A stretch of DNA of 64,000 nucleotides from Deltaproteobacteria bacterium (GTDB lineage: Bacteria > Desulfobacterota > Syntrophobacteria > Syntrophobacterales > Syntrophobacteraceae), in assembly GCA_021777755.1 (NCBI GenBank), contig JAJYDE010000014.1, forward strand, positions 33,500-97,499, written 5' to 3'. The position numbers were made by a program, and so were the translations under genes. Under the pieces are notes generated by a model, which saw only the letters and a program-made list of their open reading frames with translations, made no database searches and was not told where the DNA came from. The stretch's first letter is position 1; each line of letters begins with the position of its first letter. This document shows positions 45,851 through 54,637 of the stretch, piece by piece.

Positions 45851-46921
45851 ATGAATGTTTTGCTCACCGGGGCGACCGGATTTCTTGGCGAATATCTTTT
45901 GTGCGAACTCCTGTTGAGGGGCCATTCGGTCTGGGCCCTCTACCGAAACGAGTCAAGGAGGCGCGGGACCTGCGAGTTTCTCCAAAGCCTTGGTCTGCCC
46001 CGGCGCGGTGACAGGCTCGAATGGATAAACTGCGGGCTTTTCGATCTGGATGCAAGGTGGGAAGAACTGAGCGAGCCGCGCACCGGACTGGGCGAGGTGG
46101 ACAATGTTTTGCATTGCGCGGCTTCCACCCGGCTCTTTCTTGACAGCTCGGGAGATCCGCTCAAAACCAACATACAAGGTGCCCGAATGCTGGTAAGGCT
46201 GCTCGACAAAAGAGCGTTGAAACTGCATTTGATAAGTACGGCCTATGTGTGCGGGCGGGTCGTGGGAAAAACGGTGCGCGAGGAAAACCATCCCCGTGGC
46301 GATTTCGTCACCGTCTACGAGGAGAGCAAATGGGAGGCCGAGCAGCTCCTGTTTGGAAAGGCCACATTGCTGCGCCCCTCGGTTATCGTGGGCCATTCCG
46401 AGACCGGCAGATGCACCTCTTTTACGGGCTGGTATATGCTTTTCAAGGCCGCGCATCTTCTCGACCGGCTTCTCGGGGACAATCCGGATGCAAACAGGTG
46501 GAACCTGGAGGTCGATTTGCCCGCCGCCCCCCATTCAGCCATAAACATAATCCCTGTGGATTACGTGGCCGGGGCCGCGGTGGCTATCCTTGAAAACCCC
46601 GAAAACCACAATGGAATATTCCACCTCACTCATCCCGCTCCACCGGATAACCAATGGATAATGCAATATATCAGCGAGCGCTTCAAACTGGGCGGAATCC
46701 GGCTTGCGGGAAGCCAAAATAGGGCCCCGGTGGCCCGAGGCTCTGTCAATCAGCTCGTTTGGAGCCAGATCAAACCGGTCCTGGTGCATTTTTCAAACAA
46801 CCCGCTGTTCGAGCGCGGCAATACCGACCGGGCCGTTGCGGACATCAAAGTTCCGACGATTTCCCGGGAGTTGGTCGCGCGGCTGCTCGATTACGCAACG
46901 GCTGCGGACTGGCAGGCATAG
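45851..46921 (+). CDS. extended SDR, fatty-acyl/thioester reductase-like
   Basis: The 356-residue product is a Rossmann SDR of the NAD_binding_4 (male-sterility/thioester reductase) type: VLLTGATGFLGEYLLCELL (NAD(P) motif), VDNVLHCAASTRLFL, STAYVCGRVVG and YEESKWEAEQLL with the YxxxK pair. These enzymes reduce carrier-bound or CoA-bound acyl thioesters. It is divergent from the giant synthase with under 110 bases between starts, so shared control is likely. It may release the chain as aldehyde or alcohol. The ATG at 45851 has GAGA nine bases before it; another ATG three codons earlier (45842) is possible. Confidence 0.82.
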   Translation: MNVLLTGATGFLGEYLLCELLLRGHSVWALYRNESRRRGTCEFLQSLGLPRRGDRLEWINCGLFDLDARWEELSEPRTGLGEVDNVLHCAASTRLFLDSSGDPLKTNIQGARMLVRLLDKRALKLHLISTAYVCGRVVGKTVREENHPRGDFVTVYEESKWEAEQLLFGKATLLRPSVIVGHSETGRCTSFTGWYMLFKAAHLLDRLLGDNPDANRWNLEVDLPAAPHSAINIIPVDYVAGAAVAILENPENHNGIFHLTHPAPPDNQWIMQYISERFKLGGIRLAGSQNRAPVARGSVNQLVWSQIKPVLVHFSNNPLFERGNTDRAVADIKVPTISRELVARLLDYATAADWQA

Positions 46922-46984
46922 GAACCTGGTGATTATGGACGACCCGCACCCGGGAAGAAAGAGATCGGTCCCGGTTCGTCTCAT

Positions 46985-47869
46985 TCAACGCGGAATCAGG
47001 CTGGGGTTTTGGGGATCATGGCGGGAATGGTTTTCCATCGCCCGCTGGAAGCTGGATGTGGCGTAGCAGTAGGTGCAGCCGAAAAGGCAGGTATCATAGA
47101 TACCGATGTCGCGGCTGGCGGCGCAGCCGCATTCCTTCCTCTGGCAGGGGGCCTTGGCGGCGGTTGGCCGGATATCGAAAAGGGTCGAAATGAGTCGGGA
47201 ATCTATGCACCGGGACGGAGTGATCCCGAAGGGGGAAAAATCCTGCTCCATGGCGCACGAAAAGAGCTGCATGCGGTTCTCGGCGGCTATTTGTGAAATT
47301 GCTCCAAGAAGGGCGCGGAGCCGCGGGCGGTTGAAATCGATCGGGTCGCAGCAACCCGGGGCCGCGGCCTCCATGCGCGCGCGCGCCTTTCGGTAAGGTT
47401 GCACGAAGCTGATTACGCAACGGCGGGCAGCCCCTCGAAGCTCGCTGGCAATCTTGCGGAAATTGTTCTCATGGAAGTCCACCCCGCTCAGCTCGCTCAA
47501 CACGATGGGGTCGTAGCGCCAAATGGTCCTTTCCGGCCCCACTTGCGCGGAAAGTTCCTGAAAAGTCCGCAGGGACTGCTCAAGCGGGGGCGCCCCCGGC
47601 TCTATCGCGCGCGGATAGCCGACCAGGGTGAAAAGAAAATAGTAGCGCAGGCCCGAATCGTCCAGCAGGGCCAGTTTTTTCAGGAGCGGACGCGGGTTGC
47701 GGCTCCAGAAAACGATGGCATCGACTTCGGGGGCGCTAAGAGAGACCCTCGAGGTTTGGTTCGGGTTGAAGGGATTGGGCACGAGGCACCATCCGGCCCG
47801 CACCCGGTTGAGAAACCATTTTGCATAAAAGGCCGGAATATCGGTCCGCCTGCTCGCGCTGACTATCAT
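46985..47869 (-). CDS. DUF1848 family protein with C-terminal cysteine cluster motif
   Basis: The 294-residue protein begins MIVSASRRTDIPAFYAKWFLN, the DUF1848 start, and contains FWSRNPRPLL, WRYDPIVLS and ISFVQPYRK. Near its end it has TCLFGCTYCYAT (C-x3-C-x2-C), a cluster motif like that of radical SAM enzymes but at the C-terminal end. The fold and role are unknown; it is related to SPL-like or DUF72-like barrel proteins by appearance only. The start at 47869 was preferred to an ORF 21 codons longer, which lacks homology. It converges with the SDR gene and diverges from the PLP enzyme gene. Confidence 0.8.
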   Translation of the reverse strand: MIVSASRRTDIPAFYAKWFLNRVRAGWCLVPNPFNPNQTSRVSLSAPEVDAIVFWSRNPRPLLKKLALLDDSGLRYYFLFTLVGYPRAIEPGAPPLEQSLRTFQELSAQVGPERTIWRYDPIVLSELSGVDFHENNFRKIASELRGAARRCVISFVQPYRKARARMEAAAPGCCDPIDFNRPRLRALLGAISQIAAENRMQLFSCAMEQDFSPFGITPSRCIDSRLISTLFDIRPTAAKAPCQRKECGCAASRDIGIYDTCLFGCTYCYATSSFQRAMENHSRHDPQNPSLIPR

Positions 47870-48004
47870 GTTGACCCCTGTGTCCGGACAAGTATACCCT
47901 GGAAAACATCGTAGAACAAATCCAGCGTTCATGCGTCCACTCTCGCGCAGTGTTGAAAATTATTGACTTGCCTTTGACCGGTCTTAAATGCAATTAGGAG
48001 GAGG

Positions 48005-48094
48005 ATGTCCGGTTTTTGCCCGGGGCGGTATGAGCGCCGGAGCCGGACCAATACGGGGGGCCTTCGGGACCCCGCATGGGGGAGACTCGAATGA
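48005..48094 (+). CDS. possible 29-codon leader ORF of the PLP enzyme gene
   Basis: An ORF MSGFCPGRYERRSRTNTGGL followed by RDPAWGRLE starts after AGGAGGAGG (spacing only three to four bases) and its TGA overlaps the next ATG as ATGA. The RNA also has two stem-loops (GTCCGG/CCGGAC at about 48006-48044 and GGGG/CCCC around a TTCG loop). It may be a coupling or leader peptide; evidence is weak. A promoter-like TTGACT (about 47963) with 17-base spacing lies upstream. Confidence 0.3.
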   Translation: MSGFCPGRYERRSRTNTGGLRDPAWGRLE

Positions 48095-49347
48095 AAATCG
48101 ACCGCAGCAAATCGAAGCGGCTTGCCAAAGCCACCACGGCCATTCACGCCGGAGCCCTCGACCACAGTGTCTACGGAGAAGTATCGGTTCCAATATTTCA
48201 AACCTCGACATTCGCCTTTCCCAGCGCTGCGGAAGGGGCTGCCCGATTTTCAGGTGAAAAGCCGGGCTACATATACAGCCGGTTGGATAATCCCACGGTG
48301 AACGCCCTGGAGGAATCCGTGGCAACCCTCGAGGGAGGCTTCGGGGCGGTGGCCACGGCAACCGGAATGGCGGCTGTAAGTACCGTCTATTTGTCTTTTT
48401 TGAGCGCGGGGGATCATGTCGTTGCCGCCAACTGCATCTACGGGGCTTCGCGGGTGATTCTGGAAAGCGAACTCATCCGCTACGGCGTGGAGACAACTTT
48501 TGTTGACGGCTCTCAGCTGTCGCAGATCGAAAAAGCCATGCGCCCGCAGACCAGGATGGTTTTTGTGGAAACGCCGATGAACCCGAGTCTAAAACTCACG
48601 GACCTGGCCGGCGCGGCGGCCGCAGCCCAAAAGCAGGGGGCTCTCCTCGTGGTGGACAACACCTTTGCCAGTCCCTATCTCCAGCGGCCCATCGAGTTTG
48701 GCGCCGATATCGTCATCCACAGTCTGACCAAGCTTATAAACGGCCATGCCGATGTTATCGGAGGTATGGTAATAGCGCGGGTCCGGGAGCGTTACGACCG
48801 GGTGAAAAGGATGGCGAACATCTTTGGAAATACGATGGACCCGCACCAGGCATGGCTGATACTGCGCGGGTTGCGCACTCTGGCGCTAAGGGTCGAAAAG
48901 GGACAGGAAAACGCGATGAAGCTTGCCCGGTTTCTCGAAACCCACCCCAAAACAACCTGGGTCAGCTATCCGGGTCTTTCGAGCCATCCACAGCATGAAC
49001 TGGCCAAACGCCAGATGGACGGTTTCGGCTGCATGATCTCCTTTGGAGTCCAAAACGGGCTCGAAGGCGGAATAACGGTGATGAACAATGTGCGGTTGAT
49101 CGGTTTGGCGGTGTCGCTGGGAGGGGTCGAATCCCTCATTGAACACCCCGCCTCGATGACCCATGCCTGCATACCGCCCGAAAAAAGGCGGGAGGCGGAA
49201 ATTTACGACGAACTGGTGCGGCTTTCGGTGGGATGCGAGGATTTCGACGATCTGCGAAACGATCTGGACCAGGCGCTAAACCGGATAGGCCAGGATAAGA
49301 GCGCCTTGGAGGCCCAAATCGAAGCTTCCCAGGAGCCCGGCTGCTAG
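48091..49347 (+). CDS. trans-sulfuration family PLP enzyme (cystathionine gamma-synthase/methionine gamma-lyase type)
   Basis: The 418-residue product is a Cys/Met metabolism PLP enzyme: VPIFQTSTFAFPSA, YSRLDNPTVNALEESVATLEG, VDNTFASPYLQRPIEFGADI and HSLTKLINGHADVIGG with the PLP lysine (SLTK). It may run gamma-elimination or gamma-replacement of methionine, O-acyl homoserine or cystathionine. At the position where methionine gamma-lyase has a key Cys (YGCT) it has YGAS, so a lyase name is uncertain. Start at 48091 has GGGGGAG seven bases upstream; the ATG at 48076 is less likely. Confidence 0.88.
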   Translation: MKIDRSKSKRLAKATTAIHAGALDHSVYGEVSVPIFQTSTFAFPSAAEGAARFSGEKPGYIYSRLDNPTVNALEESVATLEGGFGAVATATGMAAVSTVYLSFLSAGDHVVAANCIYGASRVILESELIRYGVETTFVDGSQLSQIEKAMRPQTRMVFVETPMNPSLKLTDLAGAAAAAQKQGALLVVDNTFASPYLQRPIEFGADIVIHSLTKLINGHADVIGGMVIARVRERYDRVKRMANIFGNTMDPHQAWLILRGLRTLALRVEKGQENAMKLARFLETHPKTTWVSYPGLSSHPQHELAKRQMDGFGCMISFGVQNGLEGGITVMNNVRLIGLAVSLGGVESLIEHPASMTHACIPPEKRREAEIYDELVRLSVGCEDFDDLRNDLDQALNRIGQDKSALEAQIEASQEPGC

Positions 49348-49498
49348 TCGGGCGAGGCGGGACCCGAGCGACATCGGATCGAGAACTCTTGAAAATCCTT
49401 GCCTTATGCTTTCTGTTGACAGAGCGGTGCAACGGGGGTTACGCCGCTTCCGATGAATTTTCTCGAATCCACCCCTTCGAACTTATTGTAAAAATCAA

Positions 49499-49520
49499 CC
49501 GTTAATAATATCATTAACGG
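49499..49520. promoter_or_regulatory. operator-like palindrome before proB
   Basis: CCGTTAAT (49499-49506) and ATTAACGG (49513-49520) form perfect 8-bp arms around AATATC, an AT-rich palindrome about 65 bases before the proB ATG, overlapping a promoter-like TTGTAA/ATATCA pair. It resembles a repressor binding site, not a terminator, since the arms lack GC and no T-run follows. Confidence 0.4.
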
Positions 49521-49584
49521 CTTTCAAATTTGCCCTCAAGCGGTGTGAATTCCATGCGATTCGATCGGGAAAGCGCTTTGGCCC

Positions 49585-50742
49585 ATGGATGAGTTTAAAA
49601 GAAGCGAATTGTTCAGCCGATGCAGGCGTGTTTTGATAAAAGTGGGCAGCGCCACGGTAACGGGTCCCAAGGGGCTCGACCGGGCCATGATTCACCGGCT
49701 GAGCGATCAGATTGCCGAGCTTCGCGGGCGCAGTCCGCGCGTGGATGTACTGGTGGTCTCATCGGGGGCGATCGCCTCCGGGATGTACAGAATGGGGCTG
49801 ACCGAGCGTCCGCGTTCGATTCCGCACAAACAGGCGGTTGCCGCCGTGGGCCAGGGGGCTCTCATGGAAGCCTGGGAGGGGGCCTTTGACAAGTACGACC
49901 TGCTGGTGGCCCAGGTGCTTTTGACCGGAGAGGATCTTTCCAACAGGCGAAGGTACCTCAATGCGCGCAACACGCTCGAAACTCTTCTCGGATGGGGTAT
50001 AACGCCCATTATAAACGAAAACGACACAGTGGTTGTCGAGGAGATAAAATTTGGCGACAACGACCACCTTTCCTCCCTTATCGCGGGTCTGATCGGGGCG
50101 GACCTGGTTATTAATCTCACCGACATCGACGGCCTCTACGACCGCAATCCCAGGCGGGATCCTTCCGCCCGGCTAATACCGATCGTCAACCGGGTCGATC
50201 AGAAGCTGATGGCCTGTGCGGCCCCGGAGCCCGGTTCCGTTGGAACGGGGGGAATGCTGAGCAAAGTGAATGCGGCCCGCAAGTGTCTGGCCCTGGGCAT
50301 CCCGATGATCATCGCGCCCGGAAAAACCAGAGACATCCTCTTGCGTCTTTTTGACGGCGAAGAGTTGGGTACGCTGTTTGTGCCAAGGAAGCGCAGTTGG
50401 TCGGGCAAAAAGGTCTGGCTGGCCAATCTGCCCAAACCCTCCGGGGAGATCACCCTCGACGAGGGGGCCGTTACGGCGCTGGTCGAGCGGGGCCGCTCGC
50501 TTCTGCCCATCGGGATAAGGGAGGTGAGGGGCGTCTTCGGGTTCGGCGCTCCTGTTCGGTGCATCGACCGGGAAGGAAACGTTATCGGAATCGGACTGAC
50601 GAACTACAAGTCTGCGGAGATCGAAAACATAAAGGGCCGCCACAGCGACGAAATTGAAGGCTTGATCGGCTATAAATACTCCGATGAAGTGATTCACCGG
50701 GATAATTTCGTTCTCACCGGCGAGGCGGCCCGGGGGCTGTGA
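49585..50742 (+). CDS. proB: glutamate 5-kinase
   Basis: The 385 residues show VLIKVGSATVTG (phosphate loop), VLVVSSGAIASGMYRMGL, AAVGQGALMEAWE, QVLLTGEDLSNRRRYLNARNTLETLLG, IINENDTVVVEEIKFGDND and a C-terminal PUA domain (GEITLDEGAVTALVERGRSLLPIG). This is the first step of proline synthesis, forming gamma-glutamyl phosphate. A PUA-type C-terminus matches the longer bacterial form. It is followed by proA after 20 bases. Confidence 0.97.
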   Translation: MDEFKRSELFSRCRRVLIKVGSATVTGPKGLDRAMIHRLSDQIAELRGRSPRVDVLVVSSGAIASGMYRMGLTERPRSIPHKQAVAAVGQGALMEAWEGAFDKYDLLVAQVLLTGEDLSNRRRYLNARNTLETLLGWGITPIINENDTVVVEEIKFGDNDHLSSLIAGLIGADLVINLTDIDGLYDRNPRRDPSARLIPIVNRVDQKLMACAAPEPGSVGTGGMLSKVNAARKCLALGIPMIIAPGKTRDILLRLFDGEELGTLFVPRKRSWSGKKVWLANLPKPSGEITLDEGAVTALVERGRSLLPIGIREVRGVFGFGAPVRCIDREGNVIGIGLTNYKSAEIENIKGRHSDEIEGLIGYKYSDEVIHRDNFVLTGEAARGL

Positions 50743-50762
50743 AAGCCTGAGGGGAGGGTTTT

Positions 50763-52013
50763 ATGCGGGAGAAAATTTTGGAGATGGGCAAAAGGGCCCG
50801 CGAGGCTTCCCAGGCCATGTCCACCGCGGGCGGCGCTGTTAAGCGAGAAGCACTCGAGGCCATGGCCTCGGCCCTGGAACTGCAGCGCGGTTCCATTGAA
50901 GCGGCCAACCGCCGGGACGTCGAAGAGGCCGAGCGCAAAGGCATGGCCAGGGCCAAAGTCGATCGTCTGATCGTTAGTCCCAAGGTTTTAAAGGAGATGA
51001 TCGAAGGGCTGCGGGAGGTCTCCAGGCTTCCCGACCCGGTTGGAGAAGTCACACGGATGTGGACGAGGCCAAACGGGCTCCGGGTTGGAAAAATGCGGAT
51101 TCCTCTGGGGGTTATCGGTATTGTCTACGAATCCCGCCCGAATGTTACGGTGGATGCGGCGGCCCTTTGCATAATGGCCGGAAACGCGGTGATTTTGCGC
51201 GGAGGCTCGGAGGCTTTTCACTCCAACAGCCGTCTTGCGGCGATTTTGAGGGAATCGCTCAGGCAAACCGGGCTTCCCGAAGATACCGTTCAGTTCATCG
51301 ATACGACCGACCGGCAGGCCGTGCTCGATCTGCTGGGGCTGGAGGAATATGTCGACGTAATGATTCCCAGGGGAGGTGAAGAACTCATTCGCTTCGTGGT
51401 CCAAAACGCCAGAATGCCGGTTTTGAAACATTACAAAGGCGTCTGCCATGTGTACGTCGACGCGGGCGCCGACATTGAAAAGGCCCGCAAGATTTGCCTC
51501 AATGCCAAAGTCCAGAGGCCTGCGACCTGCAACGCGATGGAGACCTTGCTGGTTCACGGGGATATTGCCCGGAGCTTTTTGCCCCTCATGGCCGAGGATT
51601 TCCGCAAAAGCGGCGTCGAGCTGCGGGGCTGCGAGAAGACCAGGGAGCTCGTTGCCGGCTGTGCGCCGGCAACCGAGGAAGACTGGGGCGCGGAATATCT
51701 GGAGCTGGTTTTGGCCGTGCGGGTTGTGGCGGACATGGAGGAAGCGGTGCGCCACATCGCAAAGTATGGTTCTCAGCACACCGAAGCCATAGTTACGGAA
51801 AATTTCGAGCGGGCCCACCGGTTCGTCAGGCAGGTGCAGTCCTCGCTTGTGCTGGTGAACGCTTCGACGCGTTTTAACGACGGCTTTCAGCTCGGGCTGG
51901 GAGCCGAGATCGGCATCTCCACCTCGAAGCTACATGCTTTCGGCCCCATGGGGGTCGAAGAACTTACCACCACCAAGTTCTTCGCCCTGGGCGATGGCCA
52001 GGTGCGCAACTGA
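50763..52013 (+). CDS. proA: glutamate-5-semialdehyde dehydrogenase
   Basis: The 416-residue product matches Pro[61 protein letters not shown] (active-site Cys in the TCNAMET block) and [24 protein letters not shown]. It reduces gamma-glutamyl phosphate for proline synthesis. GGAGGGT precedes the ATG at 50763. It stands between proB and nadD on the same strand. Confidence 0.97.
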   Translation: MREKILEMGKRAREASQAMSTAGGAVKREALEAMASALELQRGSIEAANRRDVEEAERKGMARAKVDRLIVSPKVLKEMIEGLREVSRLPDPVGEVTRMWTRPNGLRVGKMRIPLGVIGIVYESRPNVTVDAAALCIMAGNAVILRGGSEAFHSNSRLAAILRESLRQTGLPEDTVQFIDTTDRQAVLDLLGLEEYVDVMIPRGGEELIRFVVQNARMPVLKHYKGVCHVYVDAGADIEKARKICLNAKVQRPATCNAMETLLVHGDIARSFLPLMAEDFRKSGVELRGCEKTRELVAGCAPATEEDWGAEYLELVLAVRVVADMEEAVRHIAKYGSQHTEAIVTENFERAHRFVRQVQSSLVLVNASTRFNDGFQLGLGAEIGISTSKLHAFGPMGVEELTTTKFFALGDGQVRN

Positions 52014-52049
52014 GGGCGCACCGCGGTTGCCGATACGGAGCAAAAGATC

Positions 52050-52721
52050 ATGCCTCTGCGACTGGGCATACTCGGAGGGACTTTCGATCCGATCCATCTT
52101 GGCCATTTGAGAGCGGCCGAAGAGGCCATGGACATTCTCGGGCTGGATGGAGTGAAGTTTGTCCCGGCGGCCGTTCCGCCCCACAAGCAGACCAGTAACA
52201 TTGTTTCTTTTGAAAACCGCTGGCGCATGCTCGAGCTTGCCGTTGCAGGCAACCCTCGGTTAAGCCTCTCCGATATCGAGTTGCGGATGCCCGGAAAATC
52301 CTATACCGTTCATTCGCTGAGGCGAACGGGCGAGGAAAATCCGGGAGCCGAGCTTTTTTTTCTGGTCGGCTGCGATGCTTTTTTCGATATGAACTCCTGG
52401 TACGATTTCAGGGAAATCTTCAAGCTGGCGCGGATTGTGGTGATGTGCAGGCCGGAATGCGGCCTGGAGGAAATATTGGGGTTTGCCGTGGCGAATGTGT
52501 CCGGGTTATATAAGACGGCCTCCGAAACCGGGCAAATTCGTCATCCCGAGTTGCATTCGATATACAAGCTCCTCAACACCAGACTGGATATTTCGTCAAC
52601 CAGGGTGAGGGAGTTGGTGGCCGAAGGACGATCCATAAGATACCTGGTTCCGGACAGCGTGTGGAGCTACATTGGAGAAAGGGGGCTGTATGCGGGAGCG
52701 GACGGCCGACCTGATTTTTGA
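52050..52721 (+). CDS. nadD: nicotinate-nucleotide adenylyltransferase
   Basis: The 223-residue protein shows GILGGTFDPIHLGHLRAAEEA (the GGxFDPxHxGH nucleotide-transfer motif) and ISSTRVRELVAEGRSIRYLVP (the ISSTxxR motif). It makes deamido-NAD from NaMN and ATP in the cytoplasm, complementing nadC in this window. The stop overlaps the TTG before rsfS. The proA-nadD-rsfS order is common in proteobacteria. Confidence 0.96.
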   Translation: MPLRLGILGGTFDPIHLGHLRAAEEAMDILGLDGVKFVPAAVPPHKQTSNIVSFENRWRMLELAVAGNPRLSLSDIELRMPGKSYTVHSLRRTGEENPGAELFFLVGCDAFFDMNSWYDFREIFKLARIVVMCRPECGLEEILGFAVANVSGLYKTASETGQIRHPELHSIYKLLNTRLDISSTRVRELVAEGRSIRYLVPDSVWSYIGERGLYAGADGRPDF

Positions 52722-52738
52722 ACTTGCAAGGAACTGCG

Positions 52739-53173
52739 ATGCCTGAATTGGAAGTGCCGGCCGAGGCCGGAAAAAGGGGCGACGATGTTCGCCTGGTGAT
52801 GAGCAGCAGGCAGAGGGCGATCCTGTGTGCAAGAGATGCTTTGCGCTTCAAGGCCCTCGATCTGGTGGTCCTGGACGTCTCACGCTTTTCTTCCATTGCC
52901 GATTATTTTATCATCTGCAGCGGAAAATCGAGCAGGCAGGTCCAGGGAATCGCCGACAATCTGGAAAGGGCCCTCAGGGAACTGGGAATCAGGCCGACGG
53001 GGAGCGAGGGAAGACGGGAAGGCCATTGGGTCCTCATGGATTACGCGGATGTGATCATCCATATTTTCTATGAGCCCGTGCGGGCTTTCTATGATCTTGA
53101 AAGTCTATGGTCCGAGGCTTCGGTGGTCGAGCGGGAGGCTTACGGGGGCGAACTCGGAGCGGGGACCGACTGA
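52739..53173 (+). CDS. rsfS: ribosome silencing factor RsfS
   Basis: The 144-residue protein contains KALDLVVLDVSRFSSIADYFIICSGKSSRQVQGIADNL, GSEGRREGHWVLMDYADVIIHIF and EPVRAFYDLESLW (parts given separately), the RsfS/DUF143 pattern. It binds L14 of the large subunit and blocks subunit joining under starvation. A start at 52739 with AAGGA upstream was preferred over a TTG at 52718 that overlaps nadD. The N-terminal 25 residues are variable. Confidence 0.94.
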   Translation: MPELEVPAEAGKRGDDVRLVMSSRQRAILCARDALRFKALDLVVLDVSRFSSIADYFIICSGKSSRQVQGIADNLERALRELGIRPTGSEGRREGHWVLMDYADVIIHIFYEPVRAFYDLESLWSEASVVEREAYGGELGAGTD

Positions 53174-53185
53174 GAGGGGTTTTTT

Positions 53186-54601
53186 ATGGTGTGTGCGGGT
53201 TCTGGAAAGCGAGTGAAAAAATCATGGGGCATGGCCACCCTGCTTATTTTCACCTTCGTAGTCCTTTGCCCCCGCTGGGCTTTGCCCATGTCGCTAAGCG
53301 ATGAAAACGCCCTGGGACAAAAAATCCTCAAGTTGATTCACAAGTCCGAGCCTTTTGTCGATGACGGAGAAATACTCACCTATATAAATGAAGTGGGGCA
53401 GCGCATCGTCGCCCACGTCGGCGTTACGCCCTACAGGTTCCGGTTTTTCGTTATCGACGAGTCGGTTCCCAACTCTTTCGCCACTCCCGGGGGAACCATC
53501 TACATCTACCGGGGCATTATCGAAATGATGTCTTCCGAAGATGAACTGGCGGCCATATTCGGACATGAATGCGGCCATATAATGGCGCAGCATTTTCAGC
53601 GCTCCATTGACGATTCGAAGATCAACAGCATCGCAATGCTGGCGGGGCTTATAGCCGGAATTTTCCTGGGGGCGCCGGGGCTGGCCGCCGGAGGCATGGC
53701 CGCAGGCGAGACTTCCGCTTTGAAATCGAGCCGCGAACACGAAATGGAAGCCGATCTGCGCGGCTTTGGATATCTTTGCAAATCGGGCTACGACCCCAAG
53801 GCCATGCCCGCCATGATGAACAAGCTGCTGAAAAGAACATGGCTTGAAAGTGCCAATGTGCCCGATTATCTCGAGACCCATCCGGCCACCCAGGAACGGG
53901 TTCTCTATCTCAATGATCTGGTCAAGAAAGAGGAAGCTTCGGGCAAGGATGTTAGAATTCCGCCGATCGGGAATTTCAAGGTGATCCAGGCCGCCCTGAT
54001 AGCCGGCTACTCGGACGAGCAAAAAGCTTTGGAGCATTTCCGCGCGGGAATTAAAAAAGGCGACAGCATTGCGGTCTACGGGCTGGGACGTCTTTACCTC
54101 AGGGAACAAAAGTGGGGGCAGGCCGTTGTGGAGCTTAAAAAAGCCGCCCGCCTCATGCCCTATGATCCCTTTGTTCTCAGTACTCTGGCCGAGGCGTACC
54201 GCAAGACGGGCAAGCTCAAGGAGGCCAAGAGCATTCTGGAATCAGCCCTGACCATCGACCCCGACTCGGCCATTGCTCACTACCGGCTGGCCCTGGTGCT
54301 TATGGATATGGGGAAAAAGGACGAAGCCGTCGCAAATCTGACCCGGATAGAAGAATTCGCCCCCACCTTCCCCGATATAGACTATCAACTCGGTGTGGCT
54401 CTGGGGCAAACCGACAAGCTGGGGCTGGCGCATTTCTATCTCGGGTGCTATTACTATCAACAAGCCGATGACCGGGCTGCGATTTCGCAGTTCAAGATGG
54501 CCAAACCTCTTCTTGCCGGTTCGCCATCGGAACTCAAAAAGACGGATGATTATCTGAAGGAGCTTTCACCCAAAAAGCACGGGTTTTCCCTGCACCTGTG
54601 A
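53186..54601 (+). CDS. M48 family metalloprotease with TPR repeats (BepA-like)
   Basis: The 471 residues begin with a signal-like segment (residues about 12-34, GMATLLIFTFVVLCPRW), then an M48 peptidase domain with HECGH (zinc motif, near residue 127) and SREHEMEADLRGFGYLCKSG (the EMEAD glutamate ligand). The second half has TPR repeats (KTGKLKEAKSILESALTIDPD, YRLALVLMDMGKKDEAVANL). The design matches E. coli BepA/YfgC, a periplasmic protease-chaperone for outer-membrane protein assembly. A ribosome site GAGAGGGG precedes it. Localisation is by inference. Confidence 0.88.
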   Translation: MVCAGSGKRVKKSWGMATLLIFTFVVLCPRWALPMSLSDENALGQKILKLIHKSEPFVDDGEILTYINEVGQRIVAHVGVTPYRFRFFVIDESVPNSFATPGGTIYIYRGIIEMMSSEDELAAIFGHECGHIMAQHFQRSIDDSKINSIAMLAGLIAGIFLGAPGLAAGGMAAGETSALKSSREHEMEADLRGFGYLCKSGYDPKAMPAMMNKLLKRTWLESANVPDYLETHPATQERVLYLNDLVKKEEASGKDVRIPPIGNFKVIQAALIAGYSDEQKALEHFRAGIKKGDSIAVYGLGRLYLREQKWGQAVVELKKAARLMPYDPFVLSTLAEAYRKTGKLKEAKSILESALTIDPDSAIAHYRLALVLMDMGKKDEAVANLTRIEEFAPTFPDIDYQLGVALGQTDKLGLAHFYLGCYYYQQADDRAAISQFKMAKPLLAGSPSELKKTDDYLKELSPKKHGFSLHL

Positions 54602-54637
54602 CAGTCTTGCCGTTGAACTGATGGAGAAGGTTTTTTT

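Noticed and set aside
47940..48090. SAM or SAH riboswitch before the trans-sulfuration gene
   Set aside because: None of the conserved SAM-I, SAM-II or SAH blocks could be found; only simple hairpins.
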